Assembly: GCA_016785225.1 (NCBI GenBank)
Contig: JAFBJZ010000943.1
Location: forward strand, 186,001-250,000
Reading direction: 5' to 3'
Length of the DNA: 64,000 nucleotides
Source: Psettodes erumei
Lineage: Eukaryota > Chordata > Actinopteri > Pleuronectiformes > Psettodidae
Shown here: piece after piece, positions 35,101 to 48,693 of the stretch
How positions within the stretch are numbered: the first letter of the stretch is position 1
How the letters are laid out: the number at the start of each line of letters is the position of its first letter
Notes under the pieces: generated by a model
What the model was told of the DNA's origin: nothing
Databases searched by the model: none
Seen by the model: the letters and a program-made list of their open reading frames with translations, nothing else
Translations under genes and position numbers: made by a program

Positions 35101-38040
35101 GACAGTGCAAGGGAAAACATTAATAATTTACGAATGTCTCCTCTGTCAGGATGTGCCAAGCTATGATGTGCTGCCTTTTCTGTCTTTTTTTTCCCCGCAC
35201 CAGACGTCAAAGCTGGCTGGCAAGTCTGAGGTATAAATATTCCCTCGATTAAGGAGTGACTGCATGCACAAAATAAAAGAAGTTTAGTCTGTATTTTCAT
35301 GCAAAATAGATCTAAAAAATTAAGCCAATAAATCCATTTACTGGCTCGTGTTCCTTCTGATTTACATTACTGGCCAATTAATGGCTTCTGCATCATTATA
35401 AAAGCTTCCGCATACTATCTACTGTAACAGTGTGCTACAAGAGAGGTCGTAAAATTTTACAGCCAAACTCTCTTCCGTCTCCTAATGTGGTTAAACCGAC
35501 ATTTTTGGTAAGTGATAAATGTGCGCAAATGATTCAATATCCCACAAAAATTAATCTGTCCGTTAAAAAGGAACTGCAGGCTTCACAGACACGCAGAGCT
35601 GCTGAAGATCACTGGCAACCATTTAAGAGCCGTGAGAAAGGCAGTTGAGCATCTCAGCTTCTCGCTGGGTGGTTGGTTACATGTGGTTGACACATTTGCA
35701 TCTTCAAAAGATGCGCGCAGACAAACTCAATATGTGTGAGAATGTCTGGGCGGCATGTGGAAAACCCCAGTCCTTCCTCTGAAGAGGTTTCCTCCCTCCC
35801 TCCTCTCAAAGACTATACGGCGTTCTGAACCCTTAAACTGTCAAGCGGTGGCTTCGACAGCGAGTTGTAAACAAGTTGCTTGGACTGGATGCACAGAAAA
35901 CAGTTGGTGTATACCGTGCAACACTGTCTGCTCTGCACCAAACAGAAAAAAGGCGCTGCAGGAAACTACAAATCAGGAGCCATTACACAGCAACAAATAT
36001 GACAGGAACAGTGCTGCACATTATTTGAGCTCCAAGACTCATTCACTCACTGTCTCTTCCAATGAGCATGAACAATGCAAGCAGAGTGTGCATTGTGCTG
36101 CAGAGCAGGAGACTCTTCCTCTGAATTGGGGGTAAATTACAAAAGAGGTCTGTGCAAATTAGACATGATGGCTTCATAATACGTCTGAAGTGTCAGCTTC
36201 TCCAGAAACCTATCCCCAGGCTACGCTCATGGATTCATGCTTTGAACTTCCAGTTCCTCCTGCCAAAATGCTGCAATCACCACACTGTAAAACAATCATT
36301 CTAGCATTACAAAAAGCACAAGATCAATGTTGACTCAAGTTGTTGGCAACGACAGTGTTACCAACGTGAAGTATGCTTTCATAGCATGCTGCACTTAAGC
36401 TACATCTGCGTGGAACACAGGCATCTGCCTTGGAATCAAACATAAGGCGTGTTTATGTCTTTTTTTCTTTTTAAAAAGCAACTTTTGAATGAGGTCCTGC
36501 AAGAAGATTAATATCCCTCAAGTGTTTGTGGTGGTTTTAATCCTGAGAGACCATTTGTTACAGAAGGAGGAAGGAGGATCGGAGGGAAACAGCTGTATTT
36601 CAAATGGAACCATCCAGAGCTGTGTTCCCTCCTGATATTCATTTGGTGAGGGAATGTACTGTGCTATCACAGCTTCATAAGATTACAACACAGAGAGGAC
36701 TCATAAACAGGAACACAAATCCCGAACAGGATCTGGCATGTGTGCAACTGCTGAGCAATTTCGTGTTAGAATATGACCTCTTACTCATGCATAATTCTGC
36801 TCGCAACGAAATAAATTGCCTTTGTAATTTGGGACGCCTCAAAAAAGGTGCTACCGTGCGCTGCATGTTGAGCGATCGCGAACTCAGCAGCCTAAAAGAG
36901 AGACTAAACCCAGGTGGGATGACCGGGTCGAACACCTCGGTTGAACCGGAAAAAAGTGACCACGCTGGTTGAATACAGTGAGAATAAAATTGAGCCTGAG
37001 GGAGAAGCCGACAGAGAGGGGAAAAAATTGCTTCCTGTAAACACAGACCAAGAATTATTTACTCACAAGGCTAAATATTAAAGTGTCTTCTCATCCTTAA
37101 TTAAGTCTTGTTTATATTTCCTGATGATGGGCCAGTAATATACATAGGACGTCTAGTTGAGATGCATCAACTGCCTCAACTGCGCCTGCTACATAATTAA
37201 TACACACACTGACATGACATGGATATGATATGACAAGAGTATCAGAGGCGAAGAGTTAGAAAAAGAGCTGAATGAATGCATTTTTCATGAACTGCAGAGC
37301 TCCCCAGCCAAAGTTGTAGACATGATGTTTCAGTTTCAGAGACGAAAAGGGGGCACGGAGGGCGAGACAAGCAAATATGTGGCTGCCTGAAAACAAACCT
37401 GGGATTTCCTATGCAATTGCACTCCTGCTGATATGTCCACGTCTCTGATCACACATCCAGAGCTCTTGAGGACTTTGATCGGCCTTGCATCTCCCTCTTG
37501 GCTATTGGCTCAGGGTCCTGTTAAAAAAAAACTGCAAATGTGATACAACGTCCTCTCATCTCTTTCCTTCCACTGATGTCTCAACATCTGATGGGTTGTG
37601 GCGTTACTGCAGCTGCTGATACTCAATAAAAGTGAAGGCTGGATTTCTTTAAGGGTAGCATTTTCCATTTCTTTCACCATTTCTCCTCAGATTGGCGAGG
37701 CTATAAATAGCCTAGATTTCTAGTCTTGTGGAAAAAAACCCACACAGGTGTAGAGAAGAATTCATTTTGCAGTGTGTTTGGACAGGGCTGCTCTGCTCTG
37801 CCACTGGGATGGGGGCCTTACAGGGGCCATTCCTCCTCATTCAGAACCATTACCACCCCACTGTCACTGTCAGTCTGTCCCCTCACTCATCACAAAGCCC
37901 AGAGCAGCCCCGCAGCCCGTCTCAAACCTCACGACTAAATCACATTGTACGCACAAACGGCCAGGGCCGTGCAGCATCTACTGTATAATCTAATCTGTCC
38001 ATCTCCTGTGTCCCTACACCTGCACATCAATTTGCATTTG

Positions 38041-38063
38041 CACACGCACACACACACACACAC
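38041..38063 (+). repeat. (CA)n microsatellite
   Basis: Short CA run with one CG interruption. Confidence 0.9.
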
Positions 38064-41000
38064 GCCACGCAAGTCTCTGGAAAGGCAGCACTTCAATCCC
38101 AGCACCTCAATCATGTACGTGTCCGCTGTGTGCGGCGAAACAAGAGTCAGTAATGCAAATCAGAAATCAGGATTTTCCTCCATAATTGGGGCTTTATCAG
38201 CTCATTAAGAAATAGGGAGGCATCACTGAAATGAGCATGCGATATTCCCATTAAAACTGCCGAAGGAAAGAGCACTTAGAACATATCAACACAAGTCCTT
38301 GGGAGAGAGAGGGAAGCAGCTGTGATTGATAAGGTTACTATCTTGTCAGTTGAAAAAAAAACACCTTGGGGAGGCGGCAATCTAGGAGAAAGAACAGAGC
38401 AAATGTTCTCAGGTGGCCCTGATGGCCACTTGTCTGCCCCTCAGTGTTATAATACCCGATACAAAATGGCACATCTTATTACGACTTTGACAGATTTATT
38501 ATTACAGTTATTTAGCCTCTTTATAATCAAATCATGTTAGGGGTTCAATGGTACAAGGAGAGTCTTTCCCACTGAATTACAATCATTTTCGACTGATTTA
38601 AATTCTCACTGTGTGGCAGGATGTGCTTACCCCATGCAGGCACATTTCCTGTTTACATTTAAGAGTCAAGTGTACATGGGGGATATTAAAAATAATAATA
38701 ATATGAATCAGGTAGCTTTTTGCAACTCAATTCCTGTGTAAAAACACAGCAGAAAAACACTTTTCACAGCCATTATGTTGTGTCAAAGGGAAATGATAGG
38801 GTACAAAGTTGGTATCCGGACCCCCTCTGGTCCACTGAAATAGTCAGTGTGTTATACAAATGATACTGCTAACACTCATAGCTCTGACTGGCAGGATAGA
38901 AATTTATCACTTTTAAAGTGAGTGGGCAAAGCCACATTAATCCCGCGGTCTCTGCATGACAGACAGGGGAGGGACGCACCGGCATATTGTGTTTCACGTA
39001 CAGTAATTGCTGCGGCTCAAAGTGCTCAGAGATGACATCGTAGCATACAGTGCGGCGACGAATGGAGCGTGTCATTGGGCCTTCAGTGAGGGCACTCCCA
39101 TTAGCTAAAGGACGGCGATGATTGAGTAACACTCTCTTACTGCTGCGGAGAAAAAAAACAACCAAACGGCATCAGCAAAATCAATACAGCTTGAGCCGTC
39201 AGAATGCAAATAGCGACTATTCTGGCTACATGACACAGGATGATGCACCATTACTTATTCTGGCTCCATTCAATGTCATCATTAGCCTTTACAGTGTCAA
39301 ATCCGCTCAATAAAGGGCATTATTTCCAAAAGGATAAGAGCTGCATTAATCCTTTTATGCTGCTTTCAGCAGGATAGAGTCTCCAATAGCTAATATTAAT
39401 GTGCTAGATGTCAAGAGTGAGATGGCTAATCCTGATAACTCAGGATGTACAGTCAACTTTGCAGATGGCTATCTGCCCTGGACTAGCACTCCTAATAGGT
39501 GCAGGAACAGGATGTGCTTTTAAAGCAGCACTTCCCGAACATCGTCTTCAAAGAAAACGATAATTTTCAACGGGGCTTTCTGAAGTGAGAAGATAAGCCA
39601 GAGAACGGGGGAGGACAAAATAAAAATGATGCTCGCCTCAGAGAGGAAAAATAGCTTCCTGATATAGTCCTAGCTCCCTCTTTACAGCTGACACCTAGAA
39701 CATACAGTTTATCAATTATACATGAAGCCAGAATCCATCTTCTGTTGGCAGCTTGTTTGGATCCGGCCCGAGCCCTCTCAGTGGTGAAATGTGTCTGGGA
39801 GCCCCCCATCCCTCCTGTCGCCTTTTTCCACTCACAGCCTGTCCTTAAATCAATCCCTTTTTAGGCCTGAATTTATTTTTCCTGTAACAAATCTGTCTTG
39901 GCAAATGATGTCACATAAGCGGGGAGAATGACAGCCTGATGTCTATGCAGGGAACATCAACCTTGCTCCAGCAGCCTCCTCCCAAGGTGAGTAATCATGC
40001 TGAGGAGCGGTGCAGTGTGTGGATGCCAGCCAGAGTCCAAACAAACCCAGAGTCTGTTGCTCAAGATAAACAAACCAATTAGGCGGAAGGCATGTTATTC
40101 CTCAGTTGGTGGGATATTCGTTAGATGGAAAATAATCAATGCATTCTGATTTCCACGGGGGTGAAACCGAAAAGTCCTGAGCAGAATAAAATCTAGGCGA
40201 AGAGGGAGACTAAAATTATTCATTAGAAAAAAAAAAAATAATGGGACTAAACTAGCTACTAGTCATGTAATTAATCCATGCAGGCTCAGCGGAGAGAGGG
40301 GAGCACAGAGGGGACGATTCATCATAGCTTTTCGCCCCTCGCTCCCAGGGATACATGCCCTTCTTGTGTGGATGAGTCAGCTTACATCTTCTGACAATTG
40401 TGAGCCAAGGGCTTTGTCAAAAGGAACCACAGTTATTGTTTTGATTGGTCCCCCCTCGTTATGTTGGGAGCGCAAAATGCTTTCAAATGTGATTGTGCCA
40501 CAACATCTGAAAATAAGGCACGCACATATAGAACATCAAAAAGGAAGATGTCTGCTTTTTATTTACTGAGGACAATCATTTGGCACTTTGGTGCTCTCCC
40601 TGGCCTCTCCTCCACACTGGAACAGCCAGCCCTATCAGTAATTGCAGGGAGCAGCCCCGTTGGCCAGCCGGAGCATTAGACGACTGGGCTCGCGGTGCAT
40701 GACATTCAAGCTGGCCAATAACGACGGACATGCTAATCAAAGTGGCTCTGGCCTCCCCATCACAGTACGACTGGAGGACTTTGCCCAGGCGGGGTGGTTG
40801 TGCAGCTGCTCTGGCTGCATTTCCACTCTGCCCCTTCAGGGCCTGGGCACCCGGCTAACCACTGGCACAAGAGTTAGCATGCCGAGGAGAAAAAAAACAA
40901 AACAACTGCGATGGCTAACAACGCCACACATGAAAAATAAATCACAGCCAGCTTGTTAGCATGGCAGGGAGAGAGGGGAAGAGGAAGCGAGTGAGACAGA

Positions 41001-43829
41001 GAGAGGAAGGGGAGGAGGAAAAAAAGAACTGGGTTAAGAGATTTAACTCAAAATCTGACACTTGCCAGAGGTCCAAATGTTCCACCAGAGCAACAGCAGC
41101 CCTGCTGGCTAAGTCTCTATAAAGCCTCTAAAGCTGCTTACTATATACACTTGAGAAACAATAGATAAGGTCAGACTACTAGCCTATGTCTGAGTGGGAC
41201 CATGTATGAAAAGTAAACACTTTTCCGCGCGTGTGCTAACCCCTGTCATGCTAACTGAAACCCAGGAAGCATGCAGCTGTATTATCACTGCTGCTACTAT
41301 GAATCCATTGATTGTTTATGCAACTGAAGCCAAATTAATTAACAAATTCAAATCTTTTGAGGCATTAATCAAGCAGAAATCATTTTCAAAACATTTTGCA
41401 AATATGAGGTTATGCTTCTTTTCTCTGTATTAAATCAGTGTTAACTGAATTATTTTGGGGTTTTGGACTATTGTTTGGGCAAAACAAGTAATTTTACATA
41501 ACCTTGGGCTCAGGGAACTGGTGATGGCCATTTTTTATTTTAGACTAAAACATAAGAAAGAAATATAATAGAGATATTAATTGATAATAAAAATTAATCA
41601 TTGGGTACCACATAGGTTTGTTTTATATTTTCAGGTACACTTTTTTCAAAAGTTATCATGTGGTTCGAATTTTTGCCAAAAGTTCGATGAGAAAGTCGAT
41701 TCCACTCTGACATCTGTCCACTGAATATAAAACAAAAACCAACAGATGACTATCTTAGGGGAAACAGCCAGCCTTGCTTTCTCCAAACCTTAAAAATAAT
41801 CTGGAATAAAGAAGAACACAAGATGCAAAAGAAAGCTCTGGAAAAAGATAACAAGTGGACCTTGAGTTTGGATTTATTTTTTTAATTAATATTTGCTCAA
41901 ATTGCATTCTGCGCTGGATTGTCTAACCACGATATGATGGATCAAATCTCTTTACTTCATGCTGCGTGGAGAGATGACTGAGGCATGGCTTCTGTATGAA
42001 AGGACTTTCAGAGCATCACCGCCGCTGACGTCACGACAAGGTTGATTCAATCGGTCATACATCTAAGTGTGACTCACGCCTTCCTTTAGTACAATGGGCC
42101 TTTAATGTCAACTCTCAGATGACTGTCAGCTGATGCTCATCTGACTCCCTCACAACCTAAATGCAGAGAATGATGTCAGTATCACCAAATCAATACATTG
42201 ATCGCTTAATCTAAAAGGTTGATTTCCCACAAAACAACAGTGGAAACTACTAAATAGACTGGTTATTGTTACACTGACTGGATATTGCTGAGAAAGTGCT
42301 GCCATAAATAGCATAAAAGTTGATGTCTCACATAATCTTAAGAATTCCGCCTTGAAAGAATTATCAAATCCTTACAAAATATTATATTCTCCTCAGAAGT
42401 CATCAGTCTCCTTTAAAGAAGGAGAGTTGAAAAAAATTACTGGCAGTTTACAATGGATCTGGGCCAAACTGGCAGAAGGAAGATATGCACAGGCTTATTA
42501 CAGACCATAAACAAATTACAGCGACATAAAAGGGAAAAATGAAACCTTGCAGAAGGAAACAATTCTCAAAGAACAGTGGTCCAGCATCTGCCGCGCAGAG
42601 ATGCACATCTGTGGTGTTTCTTTGTAGGCCGCCCTCAGAAACTGTCGAGCTGACCCGGGTGCTGTGGATGGTTTGTGGCAAGGAGAATATCCCGGCGATA
42701 TTTATTCAGTCAAGACTTTATGCTCCAGCGTGATAATATAACAGTGTCTGACACTTAACTCTACTCACTATCTTTGCCCAGGAGAGACACTATCCTAAAG
42801 CGTCTGCGGTTCCATCATGTGAATCTTAATCAGATACTTAGCCAGTAGAGCAGGTTTTTACTCTCCCTGGTGAGAGTATCAACACATGGCCATCAGGCAC
42901 AATTCACGGCCGCAAAGTGGCTATTTATTTTCTGCTCAACATTACTTGACAAATAATTACTCAGTCTATTCAATTAAGCTGTGGAACTCAAACAAATGGC
43001 CGCAGCATTCCCAGTGTAGGACTGAAACATTTATTCTACGTTTTACAACTTCAGCTCCTGAATAAAAAAAAGGAACACACACACCGGGTGCCTTGATGCA
43101 GAGGCAGCGAGGGGACAAGGTGATGGAAAGTAGAAATATCATTAAGTCTGAACTATTTCATCCCCTTTACAGTGAGGCAGAGGAAAACAAACTTGTTGCC
43201 GGTGGAGCAGATGCACACAGTAATCCAGGGTGAAAGGACATGGTGTTTTCCCTGCTGAAGAAGAAAAACTGTTTTTATAAAGTAACGTGGGTGTACAAGG
43301 AGAAAGTCGCTGTACGCTGGTAGAGTAATATGGACTACAGCCTGGAAGCCTGCCAGAGTCCAAAAATGTGCCCCCCCCCCACCCAAGAGGCAATTACTCA
43401 AGATACAGTGGATTAAAGCCCCCCGTTGTTGTTGTTGTTCAAATTAGGATGCTGGAAATAAAAATTCCCAAAATAAAACCAGCACAGCCCTGCCAACTTT
43501 TAAGCATTTCCACACAACATCGCTAACGAAAACAAATAAATAAAAATAAACAAAAATAAATCACACAAATACACAAATCTAAACAGAAATAGATGCCGCA
43601 GAGTGTAATGAGAGCCTCTTTTCCATAATAATAAAATAAGGTGAACTATGATATTTTATAACTTTCTCCACCACAATGCAAAACATATTTGCTTGTCTAA
43701 AGCTGACTGTGTTTATACTTTAATTAATAAAACACATAAATGAAAGTTGGGGAAAGTCATATTTACCCAGGTGCTATACAGCACTTTACTTTTATTCTCC
43801 TTTGTAAATATACTGCATTTCAAAAGGAA

Positions 43830-43950
43830 ACTATGGTACTTTTTACTCAACTACATTTATCTGACAGCTATTACAAGTTACTTTGTAGATTATGATTTTA
43901 CATAAAGCATCACATCATCTTATATGGTGAATTGTTAAAGACTACAGAAA
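43830..43950 (+). repeat. Teleost interspersed repeat fragment (ctacatttatctgacagct type)
   Basis: Contains gtactttttactcaactaca, tttatctgacagct and ttactttgtagattatgat. This series is characteristic of one of the commonest percomorph repeats, which usually reads tactccactacatttatctgacagctttagttactt. Adjacent sequence at 43760-43830 may be the same element. Confidence 0.7.
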
Positions 43951-44565
43951 GTATAATGTTGATAAAGTTCATCTCCATCCTGACACATCTCATTCATAAA
44001 CTTATTCAATCAGAATTATTTGAAAAGTTTCAGTAATATAAGGGATCCTGTACGTGGAAACCTTCAGTGAAAAGTAAATGTAGGATGTAGGAAACATCTG
44101 AGATCTTCTTCTACCTTTGACATGAAGTAGTACAAACCAAATCAGGAGTAAGGAAAATTGTAAACAACCTAAATAAATCCCAGTCAAGCGAAAGCCACGG
44201 GATGTCTCAGCAGCCAGCGTCGTTTTGGCCTCTCCACCCAAATTCACCACGCTCCGCCCACTCAGGCCTGCAGGGCTGCAGAGCTGGCTGAACCTCCAGA
44301 AGTGCCAGGGCCAGCCCATACGTCCCAGTGGCGCGGGACGCCCCGCCGAGAGCCAATCACAGAGCCTGCACTCCTGACAGCTCATTACCACTCAATTAGG
44401 CAGGTGCACCTCCACGCACAGCCTTCTGACAAATACAGCCCTCCCAGATGGATGTTTAACATTCGAGAGAATTATATAGTGACAGCAAACACTAAACGCC
44501 TCACCCTTATCACTTGATTGCCTCAAGATTGAAATCCTATAATTGGCCCAGGCCAGTGGGAAAAA

Positions 44566-44700
44566 AACTGAAGCCAATAAATATGATGCAGTCGGCTTGT
44601 AATTGAACAATTATGAATTCATATTCATAAGATGCTCGCTGGCAATTACAAAATGCCATCTGATTAGGCGCCATTTGAAATGACATTGTTCCATGCTAAA
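44566..44700. promoter_or_regulatory. Candidate enhancer-like conserved element
   Basis: Within 135 bp: aattgaacaatt (44601-44612, SOX-type words in inverted orientation, overlapping TAATTG), atattcat (octamer-like), ggcaattaca (homeodomain type) and the E-box catctg (44657-44662). The low-repeat, A/T-balanced, motif-packed texture is typical of vertebrate developmental enhancers. No function is demonstrated. Confidence 0.35.
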
Positions 44701-45125
44701 GACACTGTGGTGTCAGCCTAATAAAGAGAAGGCACATCATAAGCAGTCGCTTGCCCACCGACATGACCTCCAGAGAGGGTAGACGTGCTGACACAGTGGC
44801 TTGGCCCGGTGATGGACGGGACCTGGCACCCGTCGCTCTTTGTCCCCTAAACCTACTGCTCACATGCTCACAGAGAAAAACCAAAGGTCGACTTTCAAAA
44901 TTTTAACACCAGTGGGCACAGATTGTGCACATAACAAAACACAAGCAAGGCGAAAAAATGTTGATCCCTTGAGAACAGATTCTAATCAAGATGAAATGAT
45001 TTACAAATCTATTTAATAAGGCTTGCCAGAAGTCAAACTTGGCATGTAAATGCGGTGGGGATTAAATTTCATCGGCAACCAAGACTGTAACTGATCGCCT
45101 GCAGACAAAGGGGGAGCCTGCCAGG

Positions 45126-45410
45126 TTTTTTTTCCTCTCCCTCCCCTCCACTTCTTTTCCCTCCCTTCCTCTTTCTCTCCACTGCCTGCATTTTGCCTCG
45201 TGATCTCTCCCTAGCTATGTGGAAGGACAGGGGCAGTGCAGAGTGGTGCAGTACAGAGCGGAGGGGAAAGAGAGAAAAGGCAGAAAAAGGAGAAGGGGGG
45301 GCGGAGGAAGGGAAGAATATGGGATATAAAGAGCAGTGGTGAGGGGGAGATTTGAAGGAGAGAGTGGGGGATAGAGAAGAAGGACAGAGGAAGAGAGGAG
45401 AGGAAGCTCA
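45126..45410 (+). repeat. Pyrimidine tract followed by purine tract
   Basis: 45126-45180 is almost pure C/T (cctctccctcccctcc type). 45250-45410 is dominated by A/G (gaggggaaagagagaaaagg type). Such paired tracts can form triplex DNA, and because they are complementary in composition the RNA could fold back on itself. Confidence 0.7.
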
Positions 45411-45594
45411 AGGTCAGCGTGAGGACAGCGTGGTCCTCTGAGTTGGACAGAGAGACAGCCGCAGTCACCTCTGTGCTAATCAGCCCTTCGGCTGGCTGAT
45501 GAGGTGTCAGTTAGTTGTGTGTGAGTGTGTGTGTGGAAAATCTCTCCCTTCACTTTTTGGCTGCAAATTGCAGGGGCTGGTGGGGCGGAGTACC

Positions 45595-45597
<3 letters not shown>

Positions 45598-45642
<45 letters not shown>
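45598..45642 (+). repeat. (TG)n microsatellite, about 20 units
   Basis: TG repeats with one TA interruption near 45636. Alternating purine-pyrimidine DNA of this length is Z-DNA-prone. Confidence 0.95.
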
Positions 45643-46599
45643 CCACTCCGGGGTGTGTAAGCAGGCTGACGTGCTGCTTGTGGTGCCAGTATTGCGCTTT
45701 TTTCCCCCTTTCTGCTTTTGCCCTCCCCTTCGTCTCTTTTTTTTCCCTAGCACATTATGCTACAGTGACTGAAGCTGAACTCAGCTTTCCCCTGCAGCGA
45801 GGGCAAGAACACAACTGCCAATTAATGCTATATGCAGTGTGTGCCAATGTTAACAGTGTGAGGCATTCCACTTCAACTTGCTGCGCTGTTTGAAAAAAAT
45901 AATGAAATAGGTGGGCTAGCTGTTTTCCTCAGGCGTGGCTAACCTCTTGCTGGCTGACGGGGACTTGTGCCTTTAGCTCAGGGCGTAAACGAACAGTGTC
46001 TGCAGCTGTGATCAGGTTTGTGACCTGACAGCACTGCAGCTTGTGTCTCATTGGGTGAGTTTTGTGTATCAGGCCAGTTGGCAGAGGCGAGAGTCTCCTC
46101 CGTCTATCCTTGGGTTATTTCTGACCATCTGTGCCCAGTCATTAACAGGCCTTTTCACAGTCAATTGTCTCGTTCATCTCCCTTCTCCTTTATTTCTGTT
46201 ACTTGATCCACGCATGAACAGGAGATGGACTGAGTACTTTTTTTTTTTTTTCCTGAATGTAAACGGTATAAGTAAGGACAGGCCATTTTATTAGCTGGGG
46301 CTAAGGAGAGCTGTGGAGCCATAGGTTAATTCAAAATGGCATTATGGAGGATGCACCAAGCAGTGGAGATCAAATTACAGGGCAAAGCGCTCAGTGTTAA
46401 GAAAAACAAGCCCGTGGTATGCTGCAGAATGTGTGCGTGCAAGCTGTGTGTGTTTAGCAGCAAGTGTATGTGTGTGTATGAGAGACTGGAGAAGGGGGGG
46501 CAAAGGAGACAGCAAAAGGAGAGGAGGAGGAGGAGGGAGGTGTCCACAGAGGGCCAAGGGGGGATGGGGATGGAAGGAAAGTGGGAGCGAAGGGAAAGA

Positions 46600-46633
46600 G
46601 GGGGGTTGGGGTTGGGGGTTGGGGGGTTGGGGG
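46600..46633 (+). repeat. (G4-6 TT)n tract, strong G-quadruplex candidate
   Basis: Five G runs of 6, 4, 5, 6 and 5 G, each separated by exactly TT. This is a ciliate-telomere-like TTGGGG pattern inside a longer G/A-rich stretch (46490-46640). The ADK transcript would contain the complementary C-rich strand, so any quadruplex would be at the DNA level or in an antisense RNA. Confidence 0.85.
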
Positions 46634-47793
46634 CTAACTGGGCCAACACACATCACCCCCACCAATTAGAGTCACTCATCTCCCCTTCCCACAATACATC
46701 TCCCTCCATTTCTGATGTTTACAATCGTTGGGGAAAGATATAACTGTAAACACCACTGCAGCAGCGATGGCATTCAGAAAAAAAAGAGAGAGCTATCGCC
46801 TGCCTGAAATGCGTTTAGCCGTTCCTTCTTCCCCCTCGCGCCTTTGTTATTGGTCTTTGTGCAATGATTTGCCTAAGGACCCAGATTTCCTAGCAACAGC
46901 CTGCCACCAAACATTTGGCAGGAGTTCAACATTCTCTCTCTTTGTGAGAAATGGCAGCGCTGCCTCCCTGCTCTGCGTCTGCCACCAGCCCTGCTGCTGC
47001 TGCTGCCGCCACCGCCACTGCTGCTGGATGAGCCAGACTGGCTGCAAGAGCTCTCTAATAATTCTGTTTTCATCCAATCACACCACATAGTAGCAGGCAC
47101 CTTGAGAGCCTCTGCCAGGAATCATCAATCACCTCTTTAACACACATGCTCCAACAGACACACGTGTGAGCAACTAGCGTGTTAACGTACGCACATTTTG
47201 TGCTTTTTGGTAATTAAATTTACAGATTAGTGTTTACAAGCCCGGCGTATACCGTGCAGCAGTGGTTTAATGAAAATCAACAAAGCACATTAATGCACAG
47301 CAGAGGGTGGTACAGTGAGAGACAGAGGGAGAAAATGTACAATCTGGCTGTAAATTGGGTAAATACATCTGAGTGCTCTCGACAAGGTTAATGGAGAGAG
47401 GAGGCCTTAGCGAACACCGGTCTAGACACGCCACACAGCATTAAGTGGGAATAGCTGTGGCAGTGTATCTGGATAAGTACTTTAGAAGTGCGAATGGGAC
47501 TCTAATAAAGCGAATGATCCCCCTGTTTTGACAAAGAGGCCCAGGAGGGACGCTGAACACCACGTTTGAGATTCCAAGCACTGACAAACACCCATTTGTG
47601 GCCCTTCTATCCCTCCTCAAATCCCACGGAAGCTTTTCCCTGCGCGCAAGACTGTCGGATGTGGGCAAAGCCCAACTGCCAATTTGCAGAGGATGTGCCA
47701 TGTTTGCTAATGCGAAGCAGAGGCTAAAAATGAGACCACACAAACTCTGGAGGATGGACTGACTGATCTGCTTTCTGGCGTGAGCACTGACAA

Positions 47794-47809
47794 TTTTTTT
47801 TTTTTTTTT
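47794..47809 (+). repeat. Poly-T run (16 nt)
   Basis: Uninterrupted T16. No retroposed sequence was recognised beside it. Confidence 0.9.
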
Positions 47810-48584
47810 GTATTTGTTTCCGCAACTGGGCGGCTAATTATGAAACCTCCATCGTTATTGCACTACAGCACATTCATGTTTAGAGGGCTTGTGGGCAACA
47901 GGGGGAGCATTGTGAATTTCACTAGGGACAATATGGCAAGGGGTATGTTGATGGCTGGGCCGTAAGGCTGATTTATGCCGATAATGAACTGCCTAAAGAT
48001 GTGGAATGCAGCGCAATTTCAGGGCTATCATTTTGACTCAAGATCAGAGACGATGTCGATCTGCCGGAATTAAATATAATCCCAAACAGTGAAATGTGAG
48101 CATGGCAGGCCATCCTATTCCAGAAGCTGTAAGTGAAGACATTACCTCAGCAGCTTGAGCGTGTGTGAACGTCTAAGTGCACATCTGTCCTCCTCAATCT
48201 GTGTGTGTGTGTGTTTTGTCTGTAAGGGGAAGACTGTGTAGGAGTGGGGTGAAGCCGAATGAACTTGCATAATCAATTTTCACACTTCCACAGCACCTGT
48301 TGGCTTGTCCTCACGTTAAAAGAAATGAATGAATGCATTACATGTAGAACAATTTCACAGTGTGCTGTGGTTTCGAAGCACAAAGATGAGGGGGAAAAGG
48401 GAGAATGGAGCTGTATTGTCTCAATAGGTAACATAGCTCATTTCACTTGACAAAGGATGAATGGATATATTGACAATGCGAAGGCGCGCTGAGGCATTTC
48501 CTGAATAAAGCCTCTTAACATTTTGTCCTCTTCTGGCAATGGAGTTGGGGAACAGTCATTTTGAATGTAGAGGGTCTCACTTAC

Positions 48585-48693
48585 CGCAATATAATAGACC
48601 TTGGCTTTCTTCACCAGTTCCCAGTTGCTGTCCAAGTCCAGGTGTTTTTCCTTTTTGTAGCAGTTTGCCGCTGCCAGGTTAGCAACAAGGGAC
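48585..48693 (-). CDS. adk: Adenosine kinase, 109-nt internal exon (second in window)
   Basis: With the AG carried over from the preceding exon this gives 37 codons, from RSLVANLAAANCYKKEKHL through NWELVKKAKVYYIA. It begins at phase 2 and ends at phase 0. The acceptor is tctcggcag (48694 upward) and the donor is GCG/gtaagt (48584-48579). In ADK structures LxANLAAAN lies close to the nucleoside pocket and the lid domain junction, and YYIA leads into the next strand, GFFLTVS. Sequence, phase and order all agree with vertebrate ADK. Confidence 0.98.

Larger units (their letters stand above)
23207..48584 (-). other. ADK intron, about 25.4 kb
   Basis: Largest complete intron in the window. Supported contents are a G-run cluster (23.9 kb), a short hairpin (25.09-25.13 kb), a Tc1-like transposase fragment (32.0 kb), a teleost repeat fragment (43.8 kb), an enhancer-like block (44.57-44.70 kb), a pyrimidine/purine asymmetric tract (45.1-45.4 kb), a long TG microsatellite (45.6 kb) and a G-quadruplex-prone tract (46.6 kb). 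From 26 to 31.9 kb and 32.3 to 43.7 kb I see no gene. These stretches have few recognisable repeats and many TAAT-type words, as in introns carrying regulatory elements, but this is an impression and not a measurement. Confidence 0.85.

Noticed and set aside
45515..45893. Cys/Val-rich open frames
   Set aside because: Created by the TG microsatellite.
46326..46743. Overlapping open frames on both strands, rich in Gly/Arg or Pro
   Set aside because: Produced by the G-rich repeat tract, which lacks stop codons in several frames.
46847..47100. Gln- or Ser-rich frames around a CTG/CCG-rich stretch
   Set aside because: Triplet-repeat low-complexity sequence with no gene context.
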